Source: Acidobacteriota bacterium (GTDB lineage Bacteria > Acidobacteriota > Vicinamibacteria > Vicinamibacterales > CAVVIG01). From it: a stretch of DNA of 64,000 nt. The stretch covers positions 62,001 through 126,000 of the forward strand of contig JACPZW010000015.1 of NCBI GenBank assembly GCA_016195265.1, written 5' to 3'. Positions 7,899 to 16,163 of this stretch are shown here, one piece after another. The stretch's first letter is position 1. Each line of letters opens with the position of its first letter. The notes under the pieces are model-generated. The model ran no database searches. It was not told the DNA's origin and worked only from the letters and a program-made list of their open reading frames with translations. Both the position numbers and the translations under genes were made by a program.

Positions 7899-8971
7899 TA
7901 CGAGACCGCCGTCGCGTCTTTGAGTTTTTCCGACTGGTAGTGCATGAAGACCTGGTCGAGGATCTCGGCGAGGTCGCCGTTGAGGACTTCGCTCAGGCGA
8001 TGCGTCGTGAAGTTCACGCGATGATCGGTGATGCGGTTCTGCGGAAAATTGTAGGTCCGGATTTTTTCGGAGCGCTCGCCCGTGCCCACCTGACTACGGC
8101 GATCCTTCGCGATCGCATCCTGCTGCTTTTGCCGTTCCATGTCGTACAGCCGCGAGCGCAGGACCTTCATCGCCTTCGCGCGATTCTTGATCTGCGACTT
8201 CTCGTCCTGCTGCGACACGACGGTGCCGGTCGGGATGTGCGTGATGCGCACGGCCGAGTAGGTTGTGTTGACGCTCTGGCCGCCGGGACCGCTCGAGCAG
8301 AAGGTGTCGATGCGCAGGTCTTTATCGTTAATAGTGACGTCCACTTCTTCCGCCTCGGGCAGCACGGCGACCGTCGCGGTGGATGTGTGAATGCGTCCGC
8401 TCGCTTCCGTCGCGGGCACGCGCTGGACGCGGTGCACGCCGCTCTCGTACTTCAGCTTGCTGTAGACGCCGCGGCCTTCGATCGTCGCGATGACTTCCTT
8501 CAGCCCGCCGACGTCCGAGTCGCTCGTGGACATCACGTCGACTTTCCAGCCCTGCCGCTCGGCGAACTTGTTGTACATGCGGAACAGCTCGCCCGCGAAA
8601 AGCCCGGCTTCGTCTCCGCCCGTCCCGGCGCGGATTTCGAGGATGACGTTCTTGGCGTCGTTCGGATCCTTCGGGATGAGCAGGATCTTGATGTCGGCGA
8701 GGAGCGCGTCGCGCTTCGCGGTCAGTGACTTCAGCTCCTCCCGGGCGAGCTCGCGCATGTCCGGGTCGCCGCCTGCGACCAGCCCCTCGGTCTGCGCGAT
8801 GTCGCGGACGACGGCCTGGTACTCACGGAAGCGCTCGACGAGCGGCTCGACGTCCGCCAGCGCCTTGGCGTGCTTCCGGTACTCGGACGGATCGCTCTGG
8901 ACCTCGGACGTGCCGAGCAGGCGCATCAGTTCCTCGTAGCGACGTTCTTCAGATGCCAACTTGTCGAACAT
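7898..8971 (-). CDS. prfA: Peptide chain release factor 1
   Basis: RF1 terminates translation at UAA and UAG. The 357-aa protein has the catalytic [18 protein letters not shown] loop near residue 230 and a full coiled N-terminal domain ([21 protein letters not shown]). The anticodon-mimic region [14 protein letters not shown] contains a PAT-type tripeptide, which marks RF1 rather than RF2. The gene is followed by prmC with a 1-bp overlap, and lies 86 bp downstream of moaD in the same direction. Confidence 0.95.
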   Translation of the reverse strand: MFDKLASEERRYEELMRLLGTSEVQSDPSEYRKHAKALADVEPLVERFREYQAVVRDIAQTEGLVAGGDPDMRELAREELKSLTAKRDALLADIKILLIPKDPNDAKNVILEIRAGTGGDEAGLFAGELFRMYNKFAERQGWKVDVMSTSDSDVGGLKEVIATIEGRGVYSKLKYESGVHRVQRVPATEASGRIHTSTATVAVLPEAEEVDVTINDKDLRIDTFCSSGPGGQSVNTTYSAVRITHIPTGTVVSQQDEKSQIKNRAKAMKVLRSRLYDMERQKQQDAIAKDRRSQVGTGERSEKIRTYNFPQNRITDHRVNFTTHRLSEVLNGDLAEILDQVFMHYQSEKLKDATAVS

Positions 8972-8986
8972 ACAGAATGACGTTTT

Positions 8987-9055
8987 ACCGGAGAGCTCGC
9001 AGAGAGCGCGGAGCCATAACCTGACTCTGCGAACTCAGCGCACTCCGCGGTTAAA
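8987..9055. repeat. GCAGAGAGCGCGGAG / CTCTGCG...CTCCGCGG inverted repeat
   Basis: The left part (TTACCGGAGAGCTCGCAGAG) and right part (ACTCCGCGGTTA) form an imperfect long hairpin that fills the moaD-prfA gap. It belongs to the same unit family (GCAGAG, CTCCGCGG) as the repeat after fumarase at 15005-15080. Confidence 0.6.
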
Positions 9056-9057
9056 TC

Positions 9058-9312
9058 TTATCCCCCCGATACCGGCGGTAAGAACGCGATCTCATCGCCG
9101 TCGCGGATCACGTGATCCATCCGCGCGTAGTCGGCGTTGACGGCGCTCGAGATCGAACGCTCGTAGCCGGCGAGCTCGGGAAATTCCTTGGCGAGCTGCC
9201 GCCAGACGTCGCCGACCGTCGTCGCCTGAGCGCCGGGCGCCAGGTCCCGCGCCAGCTCCGCCGTGCCCGCGATGTCCCGCAGCCGCGCGAACAGGCGCAC
9301 CGTCACGCGCAT
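9058..9312 (-). CDS. moaD: Molybdopterin synthase sulfur carrier subunit MoaD
   Basis: This is a small beta-grasp ubiquitin-like protein of 84 aa ending in the required double glycine (FLPPVSGG), which is thiocarboxylated and donates sulfur to precursor Z. The start at 9312 (MRVTVRLFARLRDIAG) gives the normal MoaD N-terminus; longer upstream readings are not family-like. It overlaps the end of moaE by 10 bp. MoaD and MoaE together form molybdopterin synthase, fitting the presence of a formate dehydrogenase accessory gene in the window. Confidence 0.93.
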   Translation of the reverse strand: MRVTVRLFARLRDIAGTAELARDLAPGAQATTVGDVWRQLAKEFPELAGYERSISSAVNADYARMDHVIRDGDEIAFLPPVSGG

Positions 9313-9794
9313 GCGACCCGCTCCGCCTCCGCCCGCGCGCGCGCATCGTCCGGATCGGCCGTCGCGCCTTCGATCCACACGTCGCCGCCGTCGAAGTACT
9401 CGTGCTTCCAGATCGGCGCGATCTGCTTCACGCGCTCGATCGCGTAGCGGCACGCGGCGAACGCGTCGCCGCGATGCGGGGAGCGCGCGGCAATCGCGAT
9501 GCTCGCCTCACCAATCTCCAGCCGCCCAATCCGGTGATGCAGCGCCAGCCGCGCGCTCGGCCACCGTTCGGCGATCTCCGCGGCGATCCGCTCGAATGCC
9601 TTCATCGCGAGCGGCGCGTACGCCTCGTACTCCAAATGTCGGACGCTTCGGCCCACGTTGTGGTTGCGCACGAGGCCGAGAAACGTCGCCACGGCGCCAT
9701 CAAGCCCCGGGCTCGTCGAGGGATCCGCGGCCAGCGCGCCGGCCACGCGCTCGATGTCGAGCGGGCCGCGGCTGATCGCCAGGAGCGGTATCAT
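9303..9794 (-). CDS. moaE: Molybdopterin synthase catalytic subunit MoaE
   Basis: The 163-aa protein matches MoaE. It has GAVATFLGLVRNHN with the conserved RNHN core, LEYEAYAPLA, LHHRIGRLEIGEASI, the conserved Lys in ERVKQIAPIWKHEY, and a C-terminal Trp-Ile (DVWIEG). It converts cyclic pyranopterin monophosphate to molybdopterin using MoaD thiocarboxylate. The ATG at 9794 overlaps the stop of thiD as TGATG, indicating coupling; an earlier in-frame start at 9818 would lie inside thiD and is less likely. Confidence 0.93.
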   Translation of the reverse strand: MIPLLAISRGPLDIERVAGALAADPSTSPGLDGAVATFLGLVRNHNVGRSVRHLEYEAYAPLAMKAFERIAAEIAERWPSARLALHHRIGRLEIGEASIAIAARSPHRGDAFAACRYAIERVKQIAPIWKHEYFDGGDVWIEGATADPDDARARAEAERVACA

Positions 9795-10618
9795 CACCCT
9801 TTCAGTATACCGCCCCAAAAATGATCCAGGAGCGCCGCGCCGTGCCCCACGGCCTGCGCGTGCGCGATTGCGCCCGCGACGAAGTGCTGCGCGCCGCCCG
9901 CCGCTTCGGGCAGCGCGTGCCCCAGCGCGAGGTGCGCGGCCACCGCCGAAGCATACGTGCAGCCGGTTCCGTGCGTGCGCTTCACGTCGATGCGCGGCGT
10001 CCGGAATTCGTAGAACGCCTTGCCGTCGAAGAGCAGATCGATGACTTCTTGCTTTGAGCCCTCAGCCTTCAGCCCTCTGCCCTCCGCCGTGTGGCCTCCC
10101 TTGATGATCACGGCGGCCGCGCCCATGCCGAAGATTCGCCGGGCGGCGTCGCGGGCATCATCGTCCGACTCGATTCGTCGTCCGCTGAGGACTTCGGCTT
10201 CGGGAATGTTCGGCGTCACGACGCGCGCGCGCGGCAGCAGCTCGAGGCACAGCGCCTGCACGCCGTCCGCATCGAGCAGCGGCTCGCCGCTCGTCGATAC
10301 CAGCACTGGATCGAGCACGACGAGCGGCAGGTCCAGCTCCTCAACCGCGGCCGCGACCGCTTCGGTGACGGCCGCCGTCGCCAGCATGCCGATTTTCGTC
10401 GCGTGGATCGCGATGTCCGCGGCGACGGCCTCGATCTGCGCGATGACGAGATCGGCGGACAGAGAAGACACGGACTGGACGCCGGCGGTGTTCTGCACGG
10501 TGACGGCCGTGATCGCGCTCAGCCCGTAGACGCCGAAGGCGGCGAACGTCTTGAGATCCGCCTGAATCCCCGCGCCTGCACTTGGGTCGCTGCCGGCGAT
10601 TGTCAGCGCGGTATGCAT
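9794..10618 (-). CDS. thiD: Hydroxymethylpyrimidine/phosphomethylpyrimidine kinase ThiD
   Basis: ThiD phosphorylates HMP and HMP-P for thiamine synthesis. The N-terminal ALTIAGSDPSAGAGIQADLKTF motif is diagnostic, and the ribokinase-type C-terminal signature is HGTGCTYASAVAA with the catalytic Asp replaced by Cys as in ThiD. Most unusual is an extra peptide, AEGRGLKAEGSKQE, around residue 180. It is encoded by a GCCCTCAGCCTTCAGCCCTC repeat that has inserted in frame in a surface loop between IIKGGHT and VIDLLF. The gene leads the moa-prf cluster and is divergent from bioY with only 18 bp between start codons. Confidence 0.93.
   Translation of the reverse strand: MHTALTIAGSDPSAGAGIQADLKTFAAFGVYGLSAITAVTVQNTAGVQSVSSLSADLVIAQIEAVAADIAIHATKIGMLATAAVTEAVAAAVEELDLPLVVLDPVLVSTSGEPLLDADGVQALCLELLPRARVVTPNIPEAEVLSGRRIESDDDARDAARRIFGMGAAAVIIKGGHTAEGRGLKAEGSKQEVIDLLFDGKAFYEFRTPRIDVKRTHGTGCTYASAVAAHLALGHALPEAAGGAQHFVAGAIAHAQAVGHGAALLDHFWGGILKG
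10056..10091. repeat. AGCCCTCAGCCTTCAGCCCT repeat inside thiD
   Basis: The unit is about 8 nt (CAGCCCTC) and four degenerate copies are present. The same repeat lies at the 3' ends of fdhE (18573-18612) and addA (44681-44712) and after the DUF4399 gene (23460-23490). Here the reading frame is kept, adding about a dozen residues. Confidence 0.75.
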
Positions 10619-10636
10619 ACGCTAAGCTGTCGGTCC

Positions 10637-11269
10637 ATGCACTCCACTTTTCTCGACGTGATGATCACGCGCGCCGATTGCCGCGGGCTACGGATCGCCG
10701 AACAGCCGGGCGCGGTGTGCTTCGTCACCGTGCTGACCGCGATCGCCGCGCAGGTCAGCCTGCCGTTGCCATTCACGCCCGTGCCGTTCACGTTCCAGCC
10801 CATGGTCGTCCTCGTCGGCGCCGCGGCGCTCGGCGCGCGGCTGGGCATGACCAGCCAGATTCTGTACCTCGCGCTCGGCATCGCCGGGCTGCCGGTGTTC
10901 GCCGCGTCGCCCGCGCTGCCGCCGGGACTCGCGCGCCTGTTCGGCCCGACCGGCGGCTACCTGATGGCGTATCCGCTGGCCGCGTTCGTCGCCGGCTCGC
11001 TCGCCGAGCGGGGATTCGATCGCCGCTACCTCACGGCCGTGCTCGCGATGGTCTGCGGTCTTGCGATGATCTTCGCGTGCGGTGTGCTCTGGCTCGGCCT
11101 GTTCGTCGATCCCTCGCGCGGCGTGTCCGGCGCACTGGCGACCGGGTTCTATCCGTTCATCATCGCCGATCTCGTCAAGCTCCTCGTCGCCGCCGGCGTC
11201 ATGCCCGGCCTGTGGCGGCTGACGGGCATCAGCGGCCGGTCGCCTTCGCGAACTTCAGCACAAAGATAA
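10637..11269 (+). CDS. bioY: Biotin transporter S component BioY, 210 aa
   Basis: A polytopic membrane protein with about six hydrophobic segments. The BioY hallmarks are visible: LPFTPVPFTFQPMVVLVGAAALGARLGM near the N-terminus, then LFGPTGGYLMAYPLAAFVAGSLAERG. It is the substrate-binding subunit of an ECF-type biotin uptake system or a stand-alone transporter; no EcfA/T genes are in the window. The ATG at 10637 follows a TAAGCT hexamer by 8 nt. The 3' end overlaps the convergent methyltransferase gene by 41 bp, so its last dozen residues may not be conserved. Confidence 0.9.
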   Translation: MHSTFLDVMITRADCRGLRIAEQPGAVCFVTVLTAIAAQVSLPLPFTPVPFTFQPMVVLVGAAALGARLGMTSQILYLALGIAGLPVFAASPALPPGLARLFGPTGGYLMAYPLAAFVAGSLAERGFDRRYLTAVLAMVCGLAMIFACGVLWLGLFVDPSRGVSGALATGFYPFIIADLVKLLVAAGVMPGLWRLTGISGRSPSRTSAQR

Positions 11270-11954
11270 ACGGCGGCACGTCCTCGCGCTGCACCAACTG
11301 CAGGCCCGCTTCGCGGGCCGCGGCGATCACGCGCTCGGGATCGACGCGCTGATCCGCCGACGGTCCCGGTCCGCCGCCGCCCGGCTTGTAGTCGGCAATC
11401 CCCAGCACGCCATTCGGCTTCAGCGCGCGCGCGACGTTCTTCAACAGCGTGACGACCAGCGTGCGATCCGTCGGGTCGTCCATTTCGTGAAACGCGTCCG
11501 AGATGAGCGCGGCGTCGAGACCGGACGGCAGGCGCGGATCGCTCGGCGTGCCGAGAATCGGCTGCACGTTGTGCAGGTTCTCGCGCTGGACGCGCTGGCG
11601 AATCTCCTCGAGCATCTGCGGCTGGATGTCTTCGGCGTAGACGATGCCGTTGGGGCCGACGCGGCGGGCGAGCCACAGCGTGAACCATCCGCCCGCCGCG
11701 CCAAGTTCGGCGACGACGGAGCCGTCGGCGATCGAGAGCGAATCCATGATCTGCTCGGGCTTCTGCCACTGATCGCGATCGGGCGGCTCGATGAGCCCGA
11801 GGTCGCGGGGGGCGAAGAGCCTGCGATTCGGCTTCGCCTGCTGGGCAGGAGGGGCGGGAAGGGCGGGAAGGGCGGGAAGGGCGGGAGGGGCAGGAGAGGC
11901 AGGAAGGGCTGGAAGGGAAAGCACGAGCACGACGGCCGCAAGAAACTTCTTCAT
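11229..11954 (-). CDS. Exported SAM-dependent methyltransferase-like protein, 241 aa
   Basis: An N-terminal signal sequence (MKKFLAAVVLVLSLPALPA) runs into a Leu-Pro-Ala tract encoded by a purine/pyrimidine-biased GGGCGGGAA repeat. The mature part is a class I Rossmann methyltransferase with VVAELGAAGGWFTLWLARRVG (motif I), VYAEDIQPQM and ALISDAFHEM. Secreted methyltransferases of this type occur in Acidobacteria-like genomes; the substrate is unknown and SAM supply outside the cytoplasm is a puzzle. It overlaps the stop of aspA as ATGA and so is probably co-translated with it. Confidence 0.75.
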   Translation of the reverse strand: MKKFLAAVVLVLSLPALPASPAPPALPALPALPAPPAQQAKPNRRLFAPRDLGLIEPPDRDQWQKPEQIMDSLSIADGSVVAELGAAGGWFTLWLARRVGPNGIVYAEDIQPQMLEEIRQRVQRENLHNVQPILGTPSDPRLPSGLDAALISDAFHEMDDPTDRTLVVTLLKNVARALKPNGVLGIADYKPGGGGPGPSADQRVDPERVIAAAREAGLQLVQREDVPPFIFVLKFAKATGR

Positions 11955-11998
11955 TTCTTTCCGGCCTTTCCCGCCTCTCCTGCCTTTCCCGCCCCGAC
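11838..11998. repeat. GGGCGGGAA / TTTCCCGCC tandem repeat spanning two genes
   Basis: Copies of a 9-nt unit (GGGCGGGAA and GGGCAGGAG variants on the plus strand) encode the Ala-Leu-Pro tract of the methyltransferase signal region. On the other side of the ATGA junction CCTTTCCCGCC copies encode the Gly-Lys-Ala tail of aspartase. A related run lies at 54668-54712 before lysC. Confidence 0.75.
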
Positions 11999-13384
11999 GA
12001 TTCCGCCGCGCGTCATTCCTTCCACCGACAGAATTTCGTCCAGCCTCTTCGCATCCATCAACCCTCGCTCCAAGACCAATGCGCGAATCGTTCGGCCGCT
12101 CTTGACGGCGTCCTTGGCGATCTCCGCCGTCGCGGTGTAACCGATGTACGGACTGAGCGCGGTGGCGGCGGCCGTGCTGCGGTCGAGCAGCGCGCGCGTG
12201 CGCGTTTCGTCGGCGACGAGACCGTCGACGCAGCGCAGGCGCAGGACTTTCAGCGCTTCGCGAAGAATGGACGAGGCGTGCAGCGCGTTCCACGCGATGA
12301 CCGGCATCATCACGTTGAGCTCGAGCTGGCCGGCTTCGCACGCCATCGCGATCGTCGCGTCGCAGCCCATCGCCTGGAAGCACACCTGATTCACCATCTC
12401 CGGCACCGACGGATTTACTTTGCCCGGCATGATGGACGATCCCGGCTGGACGGCGGGCAGCGCGATCTCCGAAAGACCCGCGCCCGGTCCCATGCTCAAC
12501 AGCCGCAGATCGCTCGCGATCTTTCCGACCTCGACGGCGAGCCGCCGCATCGCGCTCGAGTACCCGAGGACGTCGCCCATGCTCTGCGTCACGCGAAACA
12601 GATTCGCGGCGGGCTCAAGCGTTAGGCCGGTGTAGCGCGCCAGCTGCGCCACGGCGAGGCGGCGAAACTCGTCGCCGGCGTTCAGTCCGGTGCCGACCGC
12701 CGTAGCGCCGAGATTCATTTCCATCAACTGATGTGCGGCCGCGGTCACATCCTCCGCGCCGCGGCGGACGCACGCGGCGTAGCCGCCGAGTTCCTGACCG
12801 AGCGTCATCGGGACCGCGTCCTGCAGGTGCGTGCGGCCCGTCTTGAGCACGTGCGCGAAGTCCTCGGCCTTGCGATCGAGACTGTCGGCCAGCGCCTGCG
12901 CGGCCGCGACCAGCGGCGCCGATCCCAGCAGCAGCGCAAGCCGTGTCGACGTCGGGTAGACGTCGTTCGTTGACTGGCTCATGTTGACGTGGTCGTTCGG
13001 ATGGACCCGCCGGTACGTCCCGAGCGGCTCGCCGAGAATCTCGCCGGCGCGATTCGCGAGTACTTCGTTCGCGTTCATGTTGTGCGACGTGCCGGCGCCT
13101 GCCTGATAGACGTCAACGACGAATTGATCGCGCAACGCGCCGCCGAGGATCTCATCGGCCGCCGCACGAATCGCATCCGCGATGTCGCGATCCAGGCGGC
13201 CAAGCGACGCGTTGGCGTCGGCGGCCGCTTTTTTGACGAGGATGGTTGCGGTGATGAGATCGGCGGGCGCGCGCAGCCCGCTGATGGGGAAGTTCTCGAC
13301 GGCGCGGGCGGTCTGCACCCCGTAGTACGCGCCGGAGGGAACGCTCAACTCACCAAGAGGGTCACTTTCGATCCTGAACGTCAT
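11951..13384 (-). CDS. aspA: Aspartate ammonia-lyase (aspartase), 477 aa
   Basis: The fumarase/aspartase superfamily signature GSSIMPGKVNP is present near residue 320, with the active-site elements GTSHNMNANEVLANRA and SQSTNDVYPT. SQSTND (not SQSSND) plus VNQVCFQAMGCDATIAMACEAGQLELNVMMPVI matches aspartases better than class II fumarases. The enzyme interconverts aspartate with fumarate and ammonia. The start at 13384 gives the standard N-terminus. The last ten residues (AGKAGEAGKAGKK) come from repeat DNA. It is divergent from a class I fumarase, so the pair links aspartate to malate. Confidence 0.85.
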   Translation of the reverse strand: MTFRIESDPLGELSVPSGAYYGVQTARAVENFPISGLRAPADLITATILVKKAAADANASLGRLDRDIADAIRAAADEILGGALRDQFVVDVYQAGAGTSHNMNANEVLANRAGEILGEPLGTYRRVHPNDHVNMSQSTNDVYPTSTRLALLLGSAPLVAAAQALADSLDRKAEDFAHVLKTGRTHLQDAVPMTLGQELGGYAACVRRGAEDVTAAAHQLMEMNLGATAVGTGLNAGDEFRRLAVAQLARYTGLTLEPAANLFRVTQSMGDVLGYSSAMRRLAVEVGKIASDLRLLSMGPGAGLSEIALPAVQPGSSIMPGKVNPSVPEMVNQVCFQAMGCDATIAMACEAGQLELNVMMPVIAWNALHASSILREALKVLRLRCVDGLVADETRTRALLDRSTAAATALSPYIGYTATAEIAKDAVKSGRTIRALVLERGLMDAKRLDEILSVEGMTRGGIVGAGKAGEAGKAGKK

Positions 13385-13425
13385 GGTGACTGGTGACTGG
13401 TGACTGGTGGCTGGAAGTGATGCGC
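13385..13425. repeat. GACTGGTGACTGGTGGCTGG tandem repeat
   Basis: Direct repeats of about 8 nt (TGACTGGT/GGCTGGTG) directly abut the aspA start codon. The same unit occurs at 23433-23455 and 61577-61600. Confidence 0.6.
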
Positions 13426-13446
13426 CAGCCACGTGCCGACGCTTAG

Positions 13447-13452
13447 TATACT
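13447..13452 (+). promoter_or_regulatory. -10 element (TATACT) of the fumarase gene, leaderless spacing
   Basis: TATACT ends 6 nt before the ATG at 13459 and no ribosome binding site fits between. Transcription would start at or within a base or two of the start codon, indicating a leaderless mRNA. Confidence 0.6.
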
Positions 13453-13458
13453 GCTCTG

Positions 13459-15003
13459 ATGCTGCCGTCTTTTTTCGATTCCGTCCTCCAACTCATCGTC
13501 AGAACCTCCACCGATCTGCCGCCCGACGTCCGCGCGGCGATGAAAACCGCGCTCGGATCGGAGCCGGACGGCACGCGGTCGTCGCAGGCGCTGACGATCA
13601 TCGCGCAGAACATCGATCTCGCCGTCGACACCGAAGGCGCCATCTGCCAGGACACCGGCATGCCGACCTTCGAAGTGAAGGCGCCGGTCGGCGCGAATCA
13701 GATCTGGATGCGCCAGCAGATCAAGAGCGCCGTCGCCGAAGCGACAAGGCGCGGCAAGCTGCGGCCGAACTCCGTCGACTCGATCACTGGGAAGAATTCC
13801 GGCGACAACCTCGGGCCTGGCACGCCGATCGTGCATTTCGAACAGTGGGAGCGCGACGCGATCGAAATCAAACTGATCTTGAAAGGCGGCGGCTGCGAGA
13901 ACACGAACGCGCAGTACGCGCTGCCGGTCGAACTGCCGCACCTGGGCCGTGCCGATCGCACGCTCGACGGCGTGCGAAAGTGCATCCTGCACGCGGTGTG
14001 GCAGGCGCAGGGCAAGGGCTGCGCGCCCGGCGCGGTCGGCGTCTGCGTCGGCGGCGATCGCACGTCGGGCTACACGCACGCGAAGGAGCAGCTCTTCCGC
14101 ACGCTCGACGATGTGAATCCGGATCCGCGATTGGCTGAAGTCGAACGGTCGGTGATGGCGACGGTGAACGATCTCGCCATCGGCACGATGGGCTTCGGCG
14201 GCAAGGTGACGCTCATCGGGTGCAAGATCGGCGCGCTCAATCGGCTGCCGGCGAGCTTCTTCGTCTCCGTCGCGTACGACTGCTGGGCGTTCCGCCGCCT
14301 CGGCGTCGAGCTGAACGCGTCCACCGGCGCGATCGAGCGCTGGCTGTACCGCGATCCATCGCACCCGATCATCCCGATGCTCGATCAGGCCGGCTTCACG
14401 CGCACCGGCCGGGAGGTCGCGCTCAAGGCGCCGCTCACGGAAGGCGACGTCCGCGCGCTGAAGGTCGGCGACGTCGTAATGATCTCCGGCCCGATGTTTA
14501 CCGGGCGCGACGCCGTCCATTCGTACCTGATGAAGAACCAGCCGCCCGTCGATCTGAACGGGTCCGTGCTCTATCACTGCGGTCCAGTCGTGGTGAAGGA
14601 CACACCGGGGGAGGGACCCCGGAGTGAAGAAGCCGGCTGGCGCATCACCGCGGCGGGTCCCACGACGAGCATTCGCGAGGAGCCGTATCAGGGCGACATC
14701 ATCAAGCGCTACGGCGTCCGAGCCGTGATCGGCAAGGGCGGGATGGGCGCGAAGACGCTGGCCGCGATGAAAGACTTCGGCGCCGTGTACCTGAACGCGA
14801 TCGGCGGCGCCGCGCAGTTCTACGCGCGCGCCATAAAGAAGGTTGACGGCGTGTCACTCCTCGACTTCGGTACGCCCGAGGCGATGTGGCACCTGACGGT
14901 CGAAGACTTTCCCGCGATCGTCACCATGGACGCGCACGGGAACAGTCTCCACAAAGATATTGAGAACGAATCAGGCCAGCATCTCGAGACGATGACAGTT
15001 TAG
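13459..15003 (+). CDS. Class I fumarate hydratase (Fe-S), alpha and beta parts fused
   Basis: Fumarase converts fumarate and malate. The N-terminal part has AICQDTGMPTFEVKAPVG and LILKGGGCENTN, and ACAPG-like GCAPGAVGVCVGGDRTSGY supplies cluster cysteines of the [4Fe-4S] site. The C-terminal beta-type part has GPMFTGRDAVHSYLM, AAGPTTSIREEPYQ and VRAVIGKGGMG. Length (514 aa) suits a single-chain class I fumarase. A short insert (TPGEGPRSEEAG, about residue 385) replaces a tight turn and is encoded by an 18-bp palindrome CCGGGG-GAGGGA-CCCCGG at 14605-14622, apparently another repeat insertion. It is divergent from aspartase. Confidence 0.9.
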   Translation: MLPSFFDSVLQLIVRTSTDLPPDVRAAMKTALGSEPDGTRSSQALTIIAQNIDLAVDTEGAICQDTGMPTFEVKAPVGANQIWMRQQIKSAVAEATRRGKLRPNSVDSITGKNSGDNLGPGTPIVHFEQWERDAIEIKLILKGGGCENTNAQYALPVELPHLGRADRTLDGVRKCILHAVWQAQGKGCAPGAVGVCVGGDRTSGYTHAKEQLFRTLDDVNPDPRLAEVERSVMATVNDLAIGTMGFGGKVTLIGCKIGALNRLPASFFVSVAYDCWAFRRLGVELNASTGAIERWLYRDPSHPIIPMLDQAGFTRTGREVALKAPLTEGDVRALKVGDVVMISGPMFTGRDAVHSYLMKNQPPVDLNGSVLYHCGPVVVKDTPGEGPRSEEAGWRITAAGPTTSIREEPYQGDIIKRYGVRAVIGKGGMGAKTLAAMKDFGAVYLNAIGGAAQFYARAIKKVDGVSLLDFGTPEAMWHLTVEDFPAIVTMDAHGNSLHKDIENESGQHLETMTV

Positions 15004-15004
15004 G

Positions 15005-15082
15005 AAGAAAGGAACGCAGAGAGCGCAGAGTTCGCAGAGAGAAGAACTAGAAATATCTGCGTTCTCCGCGGTTTGCGCCTTC
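15005..15082. repeat. Inverted GCAGAGAGCGCAGAG / TCTGCGTTCTCCGCGG repeat after fumarase
   Basis: Left part GGAACGCAGAGAGCGCAGAG and right part CTGCGTTCTCCGCGGTTT would fold into a hairpin just after the fumarase stop. It may serve as a transcript end. The rest of the gap up to 15368 (about 285 bp) shows no convincing gene; short open frames there lack coding character. Confidence 0.6.
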
Positions 15083-15368
15083 ATCGTGCTCGGTTACGCG
15101 ACTCGGGCGAGCGCCTCGCGGCGCTGGTCGCCCGAAGAGCCCAGAGGCAGAATCTGCCACCGGGCGCCGCTGTTCCGGCGCAATTCTTGCGAATCCCAGA
15201 CACCAGACAGGCAGCACGGAATGTCGCCGCTGGGCTTCCGACCTGGTCAGGACGATGGTAGAGTCGTCGTCCCTAAGCGGCTTACCGTTTCGATGCTGAA
15301 CCTGTTGTGTGTTGGAGCCGACATTGTACGTAGATGGATTCCGTGATTAGATCATCAGAGAAATCATC

Positions 15369-16163
15369 TTGAGCCAGTTCGATCAACTGCGCGTCGATCT
15401 CCTCCTCCAATACACACTCGTAACGGCTGCCCATGAGGATGATTGGCGGGACCGCGAGCTCGGTCCGATCCACCTGCTGAAGTACGCCTATCTCGCCGAC
15501 TGCGCATACGCAGAGCGGCACGATGGTCAGACGTTCACAGGCGCCGATTGGCAGTTCTACCACTTTGGTCCGTGGCAGCCTGCAATCCATGACCGAATCG
15601 AGCCGGCGCTCGCAGCTATCGGCGCAGATAAGAAGACGATTCGGAGTGGAAAAGACGACGACTTCATTCGATTCAAGGTCTCCAGCGAAGCCGATCGGCT
15701 CCGCGACGACCTCGAGAACCAGCTCCCATTTGGAGTTACGCAGACGGTTTCGGGCGCTGTGCGGCAGTTCGGGGCGAATACGGCGGCGCTGCTTCGTCAC
15801 GTTTATCTAACTCCGCCGATGGTGCAGTCGGCGCCAGGCGAGACCCTTGTCTTTGTTCCGCGAGTGCGTGACGCTGTCGGGACCGTGGAGGCAGCAACGG
15901 CGACGCTCACGGTGAAACAGAAGAGGCAGAAGAAGGAAGTGCTCGCGGCACTCAAGGACGCCGTCCGCGCCAAGCTGGCAGAACGCGTTGCAGATCAGCA
16001 GCGGGGCGTAACGCCTCCGCCGAGGTACGATGAAGTGTTCGCTGCAGGAACTGAATGGCTGGACGTTCTTGCAGGTGAGCCCGTCGAGCCGTTGGCTGGC
16101 GAACTGACGGTTGCACCTGGCGTCTGGAAGTCGCGGACCCGTACTGATCCGGATGTACCCTGA
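15369..16163 (+). CDS. Panacea-like (DUF4065-type) putative antitoxin, 264 aa
   Basis: Residues 30-75 match the Panacea/DUF4065 pattern: HLLKYAYLADCAYAERHDG, then TFTGADWQFYHFGPWQPAIHDRI. The (K)xxYLAD, the G-x-x-(I/F)-T-G-x-x-(W/Y) and the Y-x-x-G-P are the conserved landmarks of SocA-like antitoxins. About 190 further residues follow, with a charged Lys/Arg-rich helix (TVKQKRQKKEVLAALKDAVRAKL). The TTG start at 15369 fits the domain. The stop overlaps the next gene by 11 bp (ATGTACCCTGA), so the two are co-translated. I infer an antitoxin role from the family and the toxin-like partner; remote homology should be tested. Confidence 0.55.
   Translation: MSQFDQLRVDLLLQYTLVTAAHEDDWRDRELGPIHLLKYAYLADCAYAERHDGQTFTGADWQFYHFGPWQPAIHDRIEPALAAIGADKKTIRSGKDDDFIRFKVSSEADRLRDDLENQLPFGVTQTVSGAVRQFGANTAALLRHVYLTPPMVQSAPGETLVFVPRVRDAVGTVEAATATLTVKQKRQKKEVLAALKDAVRAKLAERVADQQRGVTPPPRYDEVFAAGTEWLDVLAGEPVEPLAGELTVAPGVWKSRTRTDPDVP

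Noticed and set aside
12660-12860. Class II fumarase assignment for the aspartase gene
   Set aside because: SQSTND and the VNQVCFQ region match aspartases better than fumarases, although the families are close and the call is not absolute.
15086-15346. 86-codon frame between fumarase and the Panacea-like gene
   Set aside because: Arg/Pro-rich composition typical of a chance frame in high-GC DNA, running out of a repeat, with no ribosome site.
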